Assembly (NCBI RefSeq): GCF_010994035.1
Contig: NZ_WIXN01000020.1
Span: 18,025 to 82,024 of the forward strand
DNA: 64,000 nt
Direction: 5' to 3'
From: Virgibacillus aidingensis
GTDB lineage: Bacteria; Bacillota; Bacilli; Bacillales; Amphibacillaceae
Shown one piece after another: positions 17,272 through 25,817 of the stretch. The notes under the pieces are model-generated. The model was given only the letters and a program-made list of their open reading frames with translations. It searched no databases and had not been told where the DNA came from. Position 1 is the stretch's first letter. The number at the start of each line of letters is the position of its first letter. Made by a program: the position numbers and the translations under genes.

Positions 17272-19393
17272 TCAGCGGACTGCTGAATTAGAGACGAAAC
17301 TGCGTGAATTGGAAATGATACTGGCGGAAAAACAAACTGAAAAGCAGAAAACAGAAGAGCATTTGAATGAACTGCAGCGGGAATTTCGGGCAGTGACCGG
17401 CAGCAGAACCTGGAAGCTCGTCCAGTCGCCGAAAAAGATGAAGAAATTTTTAAGGGCCACAGCTGCCTATGCACTTGGCAGACGAAACAGGAAACAGCTG
17501 TACAGCAAGGAATATAAAAGAAAAAATGCTTCCAACCAACTGAAAAAATATAAATACCATTTATATAACCTTGGCTTTGAAGAAAAAACATTACATGAAC
17601 TGGAAAGCTTGTTTAAAGAAACGGACAATAAGTATCTGAGACAGGCCATTGCCTGGGAACTTACGCTTTGGTATGCAAATAAATATACAAAAACAAATGC
17701 AAGAAGGGCATTGGATTATTTGCCTGCTGCCATGAAGGATATGGATAACGCGGAGCAATTAAGAAGAGCTGCTGTTATTAAGGCGGAATGCCTATCCCTG
17801 CTCGGTGAATTGGAAGCAGGGAAAGCGTTCATCCGGCAGGTGCTCTCGTTTCAAAAGCATCCTGACTTATATCTTGCTGCAGCCAATCTGGAGGAAAAGG
17901 CGGAAAACTGCTTAAAATGGGTGAATAAAGCGCTGGATGTTTACGGACTGGAGCCGCTCAGACTGTCGGAAAGTAAAGCAGCAGCAGCGTATGACAAACT
18001 GATATCGGATTCCGGCCAAAAAACAAAAGACGGTCCAAAAGTAACGGTTATTATTCCTGCCTACAATGCAGAAGAAGGCATCAAAACAGCAATAGAATCC
18101 ATTCTTAAACAAACATGGCAGCATTTCGAACTGATCATCGTGGACGATTGCAGTCCCGATCATACGAAAGAGACAGTCATCGAGTATGCCAAAAAGGACG
18201 AAAGAATTAAACTGCTGTCCACACCGCAAAACAGCGGACCTTATATGGCAAGAAACATCGCACTGAGGGAAGCAGCAGGTGAATTCGTAACAATTAATGA
18301 TTCTGATGACTGGTCACATCCGAGGAAACTGGAAATCCAGGCAAAACATTTGATGGAAAACCCTCACGTTATTGCGAATACGTCAGAACAGGCGCGAATG
18401 ACAGAGGAACTGGGGCTGTACCGGAGAGGGACTCCGGGACATTATATTTTTACCAATATGTCCTCTCTGATGTTCAGAAGAGCGCCGGTGATGGAGAAGG
18501 CAGGTTATTGGGATGAAGTCCGTTTTGCTGCTGACAGTGAATACATTAAAAGGATAGGGCTCATCTTTGGAAAAGAAAAGATTGTGGATCTGAAGACAGG
18601 ACCCCTTTCCTTTCCAAGACAAACAGCAGGCTCTCTTACAGGAAGCTCGGCATTTGGCTATAATGGATTTCTTATGGGAGCAAGAAAAGAATATGCGGAA
18701 GTACACCGGCAGTATCATAAAAACGCAAATTCTCTTTATTACCCGTTCCCGCAACAAGAAAGACCATTCCCCGTGCCGGAGCCAATGTGGCCGAAAAGAG
18801 AACAAAAAACTTCCGGTGCAAGACATTTTGATATGGTTATTGCCGGGGATTTCAGACTGCCTGAGAATGAGCTTTATTCAGCGATAAAACAAATCGAATA
18901 CCATAAACAGCTTGGGCTCCGGACAGGACTGATGCAAATGGCAAAATATGACGCGGGGCTCCCAAAAGAGATCAATCCAAAAATCAGGGAACATATTAAT
19001 GGCAGCAACATTCAGCTACTTGTGTACGGCGAGAAAATCAGCTGTGAAAACCTGATAATAAAAAATGCCGCCATATTACAGGAAAAACAAAAATACATTC
19101 CTGAATTACAAGCGGCTAACGTTAAGGTAATCTTGGATGAACTCCCGTCAAAAAATGATGCCTTTTATGATATAAGAAAATGTGCATATCATGCTGTACA
19201 CTATTTTGGAAGAAGAGGAAGATGGTATCCGACTGATGACAAGGTAAGGACGGCATTATTAGCCGATCATCCGCGGGAATTAGCGTCAATGAAGCTTTCC
19301 AGTGACAATTGGGACACCATAACCGATAACCTGAACGATTATGCTTCCCATATCGAGGAATGGACCGTGGACGAAAATCCATACTTATTTTGA
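17252..19393 (+). CDS. Large GT2-containing glycosyltransferase, paralog 2, with N-terminal coiled coil
   Basis: 713 aa, colinear with the preceding protein over the helical, GT2 and C-terminal domains (KVTVIIPAYNAEEGI, LIIVDDCSPDHT, NDSDDWSHPRK, PFPVPEPMWPKRE), so the two arose by tandem duplication. It has an extra N-terminus: a coiled coil (about residues 10-45, LETKLRELEMILAEKQTEKQ) and the motif GSRTWKLVQSPKKMKKF, the same Trp-Lys/Arg...Pro motif seen at the ends of the ATP-grasp proteins downstream. The start ATG at 17252 lies inside the previous gene (20-nt overlap) with GGGAG upstream, implying translational coupling. Confidence 0.82.
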   Translation: MKNWEDNQRTAELETKLRELEMILAEKQTEKQKTEEHLNELQREFRAVTGSRTWKLVQSPKKMKKFLRATAAYALGRRNRKQLYSKEYKRKNASNQLKKYKYHLYNLGFEEKTLHELESLFKETDNKYLRQAIAWELTLWYANKYTKTNARRALDYLPAAMKDMDNAEQLRRAAVIKAECLSLLGELEAGKAFIRQVLSFQKHPDLYLAAANLEEKAENCLKWVNKALDVYGLEPLRLSESKAAAAYDKLISDSGQKTKDGPKVTVIIPAYNAEEGIKTAIESILKQTWQHFELIIVDDCSPDHTKETVIEYAKKDERIKLLSTPQNSGPYMARNIALREAAGEFVTINDSDDWSHPRKLEIQAKHLMENPHVIANTSEQARMTEELGLYRRGTPGHYIFTNMSSLMFRRAPVMEKAGYWDEVRFAADSEYIKRIGLIFGKEKIVDLKTGPLSFPRQTAGSLTGSSAFGYNGFLMGARKEYAEVHRQYHKNANSLYYPFPQQERPFPVPEPMWPKREQKTSGARHFDMVIAGDFRLPENELYSAIKQIEYHKQLGLRTGLMQMAKYDAGLPKEINPKIREHINGSNIQLLVYGEKISCENLIIKNAAILQEKQKYIPELQAANVKVILDELPSKNDAFYDIRKCAYHAVHYFGRRGRWYPTDDKVRTALLADHPRELASMKLSSDNWDTITDNLNDYASHIEEWTVDENPYLF

Positions 19394-19413
19394 ACAATAA
19401 GGGGCTGGTCTTA

Positions 19414-20844
19414 ATGAATAATTCAAATGATTATAACAATGCAGATGCGCCACAAACAGAAGAAGCATTAACGAAAGCATTGATAGAAAAAGAAGCGCAG
19501 ATAGCAAAAACCGAAAAAGAAATAAAAACAAACAAAAAAGAGATTAAAAACATAGAGAAAAGCAATACATGGAAATATTCCGAGCCTGTCCGAAAAATGA
19601 ATGATTTATTTGCGGCAGGAAAAAGAAGTACAGATCAGTCCCAGTACATCAAACAACTCGAAGCCGAACTGGAAACAGCCGAAAAGGAACGCGATCAGGC
19701 AAAAGAACGAATGCATGAACTTATGCTCGATGACCGCAAACTGAACAGCCAAGCGCTGGTTAAAAAGATAAATGAAACGAAACTGGACGGCGGAATTATT
19801 GATTTTATTGATAAGACTGTAAAGAATAAAAAACAGCATGATACAAATTATAGAAATGCATTAAGCTATGCTGCCCGCTTGTATATGAATGAAGAAAACG
19901 ATTATAAGAACATGGTATATTCCAAAGCGCTGGAAGGCTTGAAAATAGAAGAGATCCCGGAGTTTATGATGCGGGCAGGTTTATCCGAAGATCCTATTCC
20001 ATTGAGACAGGCCGCTTCCTTCCGGGGAAGCTTGAATATGCGAATCAGGCAAATGCAGCTGACAGGAACATTGCCCGAATGGCTGCTGGATGATAAGCAA
20101 GCTGCCTATCAGTTTATGGATCATCTCGGTGTCCGAATCCCCAAGATTTCCAAACAAACCTACCGGCTGGAAGAGATTCCCCGGGAAGGCGGAATCGTGA
20201 TTAAGCCGGTGGATGGAGCAGGCGGACGTGGTGTGTACCTTGTTTACAGTAATAATGATATAATAGATATTAAGCGCAGCAAAAAGATGCACAGCTGGGA
20301 GGAGTTAATCTCCAGTATGAAAGAAGATGTCCTCATGGGGTGGGTTCATCATAATGAATGGTTTACGGAAGAACTCATACTTGAAGACATTCAGAAAAAA
20401 ACACCGGCAAGCGATATAAAATTTTACTGTTTCTACGGAAAAGTCGGCATCATACTGGAAATCACCCGTGTGCCTGAACTCAGGTACTGCTGGTGGACAA
20501 TTACCGGCGAAAGAGTTAGGACAGGAAAATATGATGAGGATTTGTTTAAAGGGCAGGGTGTAACCCAATCTGAAATTGAGTTTGCCTCAGACATCAGTTT
20601 AAAAATACCCGCCCCTTTTATAAGAATAGACTTTTTACGTTCAGAAAATGGACTTATTTTTGGGGAATTCACACCAAAACCGGGTAATTATGACGATTTT
20701 GATGAAAAAACGGATAAATGGCTCGGTGATTATTTTATAGAGGCACAAGGACGGCTGAGTAACGACCTGTTAAACGGAAAAGATTTTTCGGCGTTTAAGC
20801 AATTTACACCGCGTAATAAGTACAACGGGGACGGTTCAATTTAG
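19414..20844 (+). CDS. TupA-like ATP-grasp ligase with N-terminal coiled coil
   Basis: About 476 aa. The coiled coil (residues 10-50) ends in SNTWKYSEPVRKM, the shared docking-like motif. The C-terminal half is an ATP-grasp fold: IVIKPVDGAGGRGVYLV (glycine-rich loop), DIKFYCFYGKVGIILEI, and IRIDFLRSENGLIFGEFTPKPGNYDDF (metal-binding Asp and Glu). The 'DxKFxCFxGK...RxDF...FGEfT' pattern is that of the TupA-like ATP-grasp family, named for the teichuronopeptide gene of an alkaliphilic Bacillus. It would ligate an amino acid, plausibly glutamate, to a carboxyl on the polymer. ATG 19414 has AAGGGG about 10 nt upstream; an upstream ATG at 19360 lies inside the previous gene. Confidence 0.75.
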   Translation: MNNSNDYNNADAPQTEEALTKALIEKEAQIAKTEKEIKTNKKEIKNIEKSNTWKYSEPVRKMNDLFAAGKRSTDQSQYIKQLEAELETAEKERDQAKERMHELMLDDRKLNSQALVKKINETKLDGGIIDFIDKTVKNKKQHDTNYRNALSYAARLYMNEENDYKNMVYSKALEGLKIEEIPEFMMRAGLSEDPIPLRQAASFRGSLNMRIRQMQLTGTLPEWLLDDKQAAYQFMDHLGVRIPKISKQTYRLEEIPREGGIVIKPVDGAGGRGVYLVYSNNDIIDIKRSKKMHSWEELISSMKEDVLMGWVHHNEWFTEELILEDIQKKTPASDIKFYCFYGKVGIILEITRVPELRYCWWTITGERVRTGKYDEDLFKGQGVTQSEIEFASDISLKIPAPFIRIDFLRSENGLIFGEFTPKPGNYDDFDEKTDKWLGDYFIEAQGRLSNDLLNGKDFSAFKQFTPRNKYNGDGSI

Positions 20845-20857
20845 GAGGAAGACAAAA

Positions 20858-22480
20858 ATGGAAGAGAATACAAATGAATGGCTGCCGCACCTATCAGAAG
20901 AAGTTGTTTCCGATGCACACGGAAACCTGCTTGATGCCTACGTAATTGCACTTGAAGGCTGGAGACGTGGGCTGACGCTTCGCTGGCATGTCAAAAACTC
21001 GGAAAAGTTCAGTGAAATGGCAACATGGTATGTGGACAACCCTGGCCAGCTATTCTCGCTAAGCTCCAAGAATAGACAGCATTATTTCTTTCGTTCACGG
21101 GGAGATAAAATATCAAATGAAGCGGTAGCAATCGGAAAGGACAAAGAACGGACGAAGCAGGCATTAAGAAAGACAGAGGTCCTGATTCCTGAAGGTAAAC
21201 AGTTTTCCGAAAAGGAAACAGATGATACGATTATAGATTATGCTTCCTCTCTGGGCTATCCGGTAGTTTTGAAACCGACTGACGGAAGCTTTGGAAGAGG
21301 AGTTGTATCCAATATTACCAGTCCTGGTGAATTAGCATTCTCACTGGAATATGTCCGGGAACAACTAAATTACCGAGATGTTATTGTCGAGCAATACATA
21401 CCCGGAAACGAATATCGCATGTATGTTGTCAACGATCAGGTTGTTGGTGCGATAAACCGCATTCCGCCCAACGTGACTGGAGACGGTATTAATTCCATTA
21501 AGGCATTAATTGAGCTGAAAAATGAAGAAAGAAGCCTGAATCCCCGATTGGTGAGCTGTCCTATTAATTTAAATCAGGAAACGGTTGATTTTATAGGAAG
21601 AAAAGGTTATACATTAGACACCGTCCCGGAAGAAGGAGAACAAATTTTTCTTAGTGAAAAAACGAACATTTCCCTCGGGGGAGACCCGATTGACGTATTG
21701 GACGAACTTCCGGAAGAAATAAAGCGCACAGCGGTAAAGGCGATACAGGCTGTACCTGGTTTGTTCCACGGATCCGTTGATTTAATCATCCATGCAAATA
21801 ATCCGGAAAAAGGATACGTGATAGAACTTAATCCAACTTCCCAATTGGGTGGTATCTTATATCCTATGAAAGGGAAGTCGCGTGATATTCCATCAGCAAT
21901 TATTGATTATTATTTTCCGGAAACAATAGACGTAACAAAAAATAAAGCAAATGTGTTTTTTGATTTTCACGACGTATTAGATCCGCTGCAATCAAGGGAT
22001 GCCAGTGTTTCCACGGTAACCCCGTGCCCGCAGGAAAAGATGTATGCAAAAAAATATACAGTAAGCGGAGAAGTTCAGGATATTGGCTATCACCGCGGAT
22101 TAAGAAAGCAGGCATTTGAACGGTATCTGCATGGTTTTGTAATGAATTTGGAGAACGGGGATATTGAAGTAGTTGTCGCCGGTACGGATATGGAAATGAT
22201 CAATGATTTTAAAAATGCTTTATGGGAAGATGAAGAACGCGCGCAAGTGTTTGAAGTCCAGGAAAGCAGCTATGATGAGCCAATCAAAGTCGGATTTGAT
22301 ATAAAAGCAGATTTGAAAACACAGCTGGAGGAATTGAAGTTATACCAACAGGAATTGGAAGTAACGGTAAACGATATGAAAAAAGCAGAGATTCAGCGAA
22401 GGAAATTTTATGACAGCTTATCATGGAGAGCTACAAAACCAATTCGGCTGGCTGGAGCAGTATTCAAGAGGTTTAAATAA
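20858..22480 (+). CDS. CphA-like ATP-grasp ligase fused to an acylphosphatase-like domain (1)
   Basis: 540 aa. The N-terminal family region EWLPHLSEEVV...ALEGWRRGL is followed by an ATP-grasp domain (about 95-355) with the cyanophycin-synthetase/GshF pattern: VVLKPTDGSFGRGVVSNI, VEQYIPGNEYRMYVV, VTGDGINSI, NISLGGDPIDV, DLIIHAN...VIELNPTSQ. Residues about 395-480 form an acylphosphatase-like fold (YTVSGEVQDIGYHRG). The canonical catalytic Arg is His412, while Asn430 is kept, 18 residues on as in true acylphosphatases. A coiled coil then leads to SWRATKPIRLAG at the C-terminus. There is no Mur-ligase domain, so it is not a cyanophycin synthetase. AGGAGGA precedes the start. Predicted to form an amide bond on an amino acid or peptide. 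Confidence 0.82.
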   Translation: MEENTNEWLPHLSEEVVSDAHGNLLDAYVIALEGWRRGLTLRWHVKNSEKFSEMATWYVDNPGQLFSLSSKNRQHYFFRSRGDKISNEAVAIGKDKERTKQALRKTEVLIPEGKQFSEKETDDTIIDYASSLGYPVVLKPTDGSFGRGVVSNITSPGELAFSLEYVREQLNYRDVIVEQYIPGNEYRMYVVNDQVVGAINRIPPNVTGDGINSIKALIELKNEERSLNPRLVSCPINLNQETVDFIGRKGYTLDTVPEEGEQIFLSEKTNISLGGDPIDVLDELPEEIKRTAVKAIQAVPGLFHGSVDLIIHANNPEKGYVIELNPTSQLGGILYPMKGKSRDIPSAIIDYYFPETIDVTKNKANVFFDFHDVLDPLQSRDASVSTVTPCPQEKMYAKKYTVSGEVQDIGYHRGLRKQAFERYLHGFVMNLENGDIEVVVAGTDMEMINDFKNALWEDEERAQVFEVQESSYDEPIKVGFDIKADLKTQLEELKLYQQELEVTVNDMKKAEIQRRKFYDSLSWRATKPIRLAGAVFKRFK

Positions 22481-22509
22481 AGCAGTACGTTAAATGGAGG
22501 AATTATTAA

Positions 22510-24156
22510 ATGAAAGAGATACAGGGAATCAGTTTGCCCCACCTGACAAATGAAATAGTGAAAAATGCCAGGAAGACAAGACTGGACGCATTTGCAGTAG
22601 CACTGGAAGGATGGCGCAGAGGCTTAAAACTAAAATGGTATACAAGAGACTCAGAGCATTTTCAGGATATGATCATTTTTGGTGTGAACCCTCCGGGCAG
22701 ACTCTTTTCCCTGAGCTCCGAGAAAAAGACACATTACTTTTTCAGAACAAGAGGGGATAAAGTAACCAATGAAGCGGTGGAAATTGGTTCCGAAAAAGAC
22801 GACACAAAAGAAATACTCTTGCAAAAAGGGGTCCCCGTCCCGCTTGGAAAAGGTTTTGGCGAAGATGCTTCTGATGAAGAAATTATTTCTTACAGTAAAG
22901 AATTGGATTTTCCGCTTGTGTTAAAACCGACGAATGCAAGCCTTGGAAATGGTGTAGTTACAAATATAAGAGATGATCAGGAATTCCTCAAAGCCGTAAA
23001 CTATGTCAGACATGACCTTGGATATGGAGAAGTTGTTGTCGAACAGCACGTACAGGGTGAAGAATACCGTATTTACGTAGTGGAGGATAAAGTAATCGCA
23101 GCATATAACAGGGTCCCTGCAAATATTATCGGCGATGGTGTCCATACGATTGAAGAACTGATTGGCCTGAAAAATGAGGAACGAAAAAAGAATGCCCGTT
23201 TGAACAGCTGCCTGATTGAAATGGATATTGAGATTCTTGAATTTATTCAGGAAGCGGGCTACAGCCTGGAAAGTGTACCGAAAAAGGGAGAAAAAATCTT
23301 CCTGAGACAAAAGACAAACGTATCATCCGGCGGAGACCCGATTGATGTTACGGATACGATGCCGGAAGAGTATAAGAAGGTTGCGATCGATGCAATTAAG
23401 GCCGTACCAGGCTTACACCATGCAGGTGTGGACATTATTGTAAATAAAAACAGAAAACAAAATGTACCTGCTGTAGTTATTGAATTAAATCCAACCGCAC
23501 AAATTGGAGGGGCATTATTTCCGTTAAAAGGAAAGGCACGCGATATACCTAAAGCAATTATTGATTATTATTTTCCCGAAACGAAAGATAAAGTTGACAC
23601 AACAAAGTCCAAAGTTTATTTTGACTTAATAAATGTGCTGGAACCGTTGGAAAACCGGGCAGCGTTAGAGGTGGAGGTAAGCCCGGCCCCAATGGGAAAA
23701 TTATATGCCAAAAAATATATTGTCTACGGAGATGTACAACGGCAGGCTTATCATAGATGGTTGAAAAAACAGGCGTTGGATCGTAACCTGCACGGGAATA
23801 TAAAAAGTACTGTTTTCGACGAAATTGAAATTATTGTAGCTGGGACGGACAAACAGAAAATAGAGGAATTTAAAAAGCTGATAAGTAATAATAAGAGAAA
23901 TTCAAAGGTAACAAAAATAAAAGAAGAAAACCATGATGAACCAGTAACAGTAGGATTTGAAATAACAGAGCAGTACAACACTTCCAGTGCCAGGTCGATT
24001 CAATATGCATTGAGGAAAATGGAAAAAGACCTTAAAAATATGACCAAGCAGAAAAATAGAATCGAAAAAGATAATTGGCATATTGTCAATAGTACTTCAT
24101 GGAAGGTGACGGAGCCTGTGAGAAAGGTTGGGGCTTTGGTGAAGAACAGGCAATAA
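22510..24156 (+). CDS. CphA-like ATP-grasp ligase fused to an acylphosphatase-like domain (2)
   Basis: 548 aa, a full-length paralog of the preceding gene (ALEGWRRGLKLKW, VLKPTNASLGNGVV, VEQHVQGEEYRIYVV, NVSSGGDPIDVTD, VIELNPTAQIGGALF). The acylphosphatase-like domain (about 397-480) has lost both catalytic positions: Arg is His415 (YHRW) and Asn is Ser433, so it should be inactive. The C-terminal coiled coil ends in NSTSWKVTEPVRKVG. ATP and metal residues of the ligase domain look intact. Ribosome site GGAGG, 29 nt after the previous gene. The sequence differences suggest a different acceptor or amino acid from its paralog, but none can be named. Confidence 0.82.
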   Translation: MKEIQGISLPHLTNEIVKNARKTRLDAFAVALEGWRRGLKLKWYTRDSEHFQDMIIFGVNPPGRLFSLSSEKKTHYFFRTRGDKVTNEAVEIGSEKDDTKEILLQKGVPVPLGKGFGEDASDEEIISYSKELDFPLVLKPTNASLGNGVVTNIRDDQEFLKAVNYVRHDLGYGEVVVEQHVQGEEYRIYVVEDKVIAAYNRVPANIIGDGVHTIEELIGLKNEERKKNARLNSCLIEMDIEILEFIQEAGYSLESVPKKGEKIFLRQKTNVSSGGDPIDVTDTMPEEYKKVAIDAIKAVPGLHHAGVDIIVNKNRKQNVPAVVIELNPTAQIGGALFPLKGKARDIPKAIIDYYFPETKDKVDTTKSKVYFDLINVLEPLENRAALEVEVSPAPMGKLYAKKYIVYGDVQRQAYHRWLKKQALDRNLHGNIKSTVFDEIEIIVAGTDKQKIEEFKKLISNNKRNSKVTKIKEENHDEPVTVGFEITEQYNTSSARSIQYALRKMEKDLKNMTKQKNRIEKDNWHIVNSTSWKVTEPVRKVGALVKNRQ

Positions 24157-24184
24157 GTTTTTAATATTTTGGGGAGGGATTTTG

Positions 24185-25633
24185 ATGAATAAAGGTTACC
24201 CTTATTGGTTATCAAAACAAATGCTTTCAGGCGTTAGAAGATTTGATATAGACGCCTTCCTGGTTGCACTGGAAGGATGGAGAAGAGGGCTTTCCTTGAA
24301 ATTTTACTATGATCCCTCTACTGTAACGGATCTTAAAATTATTGGCTATAATCAGATTGGAAAAGCCTTCTCATTAAGCTCGGGGGATAAAACACATTAT
24401 TTTTATCGTACACGTGGAGATAAAGTGTCAAATGAAGCCACAGATATTGGGACAGATAAAGCCCGGGCCAAAGAATATCTAATGAAGGCAAATGTCCCAA
24501 CTCCAGGAGGCTTCACCTTTAATAAATCAATGGATATAGATTCTGTTGTTAATAAGGCATTAAAATTAGGGTTTCCGCTAGTTCTGAAACCAACATTGGG
24601 GAGCCTGGGAAAAGGTGTTGTTACAGATATAAATACGGAAAAGTATTTAAGAGAGAGTATATCCTACTGTTACTCAGAGTTTGATTATGAGGAATTTATT
24701 ATTGAGCGGCATGTCGAGGGTGAAGATGTTCGGGTGTATGTTATTAAAGATGAAGTGGTTGGAGCAATTAAACGTACTTCTGCAAACGTAACTGGGGATG
24801 GAAAACTTACGTTAGATGAACTTATAGATCATAAAAATGAACAAAGAAGGCTTAACCCTCAAACCTCTACTCGTCTTATTAAAAAGGATACTGGTTTAAC
24901 TAATTTCCTGACCCGGCATAATTTAACTTTAGATTACATTCCGGAAAAAGGGAAAACTGTCTATCTAAAAGGTCAGAGTAATATTTCTTCAGGTGGTGAC
25001 TCGGTTGACACAACTGATGAGCTGTCGCATGATGTTAAAAAAACTGCAATACAAGCCGTCAAAGAAATACCCGGGTTGAACCATGCAGGTGTCGATTTAA
25101 TCGTAAACAATGAAAACGCGTATATCATTGAAATTAACTCTACTGCAGGAATATCGTTGCATACTTTTCCTGTACATGGAAAACCACGTAATATCGCAAA
25201 GGACATAATTGACTATTACTTCCCTGAAACAAAAGGCAAAGGTGATAATAGCACAAAAATCTATTTTGATTACAAAAATATTCTTGAATTACTTCGAAGC
25301 AATTCTGTTAAACAGTTGGAGGTATCAGATGCTCCTGTTGGTGAGTTGTATGCGAAGCGTTATGTGATTTCCGGAAAGGTGCAAAAAGTAGGATATAGAA
25401 GGTGGATTCGAAAACAAGCTATAGAAAACGGTTTGCACGGCTATACCAGGAACTTAAACAATGGGAAAGTTGTTGTTGTAGTAGCGGCTGTTGAAAAGGA
25501 TAAGGTGAATAATTTTAAAAGGACTTGTTATGAAGGACCGGAAAGAGCTGAGGTAACGAACGTTAAAGAATATTTATGGGATAAACAAATTAGGGTAGGG
25601 TTTGAGATTAGGAAGCAAAAGAAGAAATTTTGA
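24185..25633 (+). CDS. CphA-like ATP-grasp ligase with an intact acylphosphatase domain (3)
   Basis: 482 aa. ATP-grasp motifs: LVLKPTLGSLGKGVV, IERHVEGEDVRVYVI, NVTGDGKLTL, NISSGGDSVDTTD, AYIIEINSTAG. In the C-terminal acylphosphatase domain both catalytic residues of the family are present: Arg405 in GKVQKVGYRRW and Asn423 in HGYTRNL, with the usual spacing of 18. This is the only copy in the cluster with both. It lacks the coiled coil and SW(K/R)xTxPxR tail of its paralogs, ending shortly after the acylphosphatase fold (VGFEIRKQKKKF). The ATG at 24185 has GGGGAGGGA upstream. From here on the DNA is visibly richer in A+T. The 184 nt after it holds no gene. Confidence 0.82.
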   Translation: MNKGYPYWLSKQMLSGVRRFDIDAFLVALEGWRRGLSLKFYYDPSTVTDLKIIGYNQIGKAFSLSSGDKTHYFYRTRGDKVSNEATDIGTDKARAKEYLMKANVPTPGGFTFNKSMDIDSVVNKALKLGFPLVLKPTLGSLGKGVVTDINTEKYLRESISYCYSEFDYEEFIIERHVEGEDVRVYVIKDEVVGAIKRTSANVTGDGKLTLDELIDHKNEQRRLNPQTSTRLIKKDTGLTNFLTRHNLTLDYIPEKGKTVYLKGQSNISSGGDSVDTTDELSHDVKKTAIQAVKEIPGLNHAGVDLIVNNENAYIIEINSTAGISLHTFPVHGKPRNIAKDIIDYYFPETKGKGDNSTKIYFDYKNILELLRSNSVKQLEVSDAPVGELYAKRYVISGKVQKVGYRRWIRKQAIENGLHGYTRNLNNGKVVVVVAAVEKDKVNNFKRTCYEGPERAEVTNVKEYLWDKQIRVGFEIRKQKKKF

Positions 25634-25817
25634 ACCTGTATTTTTTAATTTCAAATATGACCAAATATCTTTATGTAAAACAAATGGAGACAGCTAAGCA
25701 AACTAGAAACTTTAACTCTACCGATCTATTGATTATCTTGTAGGATTCTAAAAGGATGAAAAAGTGTTCATGATTAAGGGGTTCCAACGATGTTTAAGTG
25801 AAAAGGGGTAAGATTAG

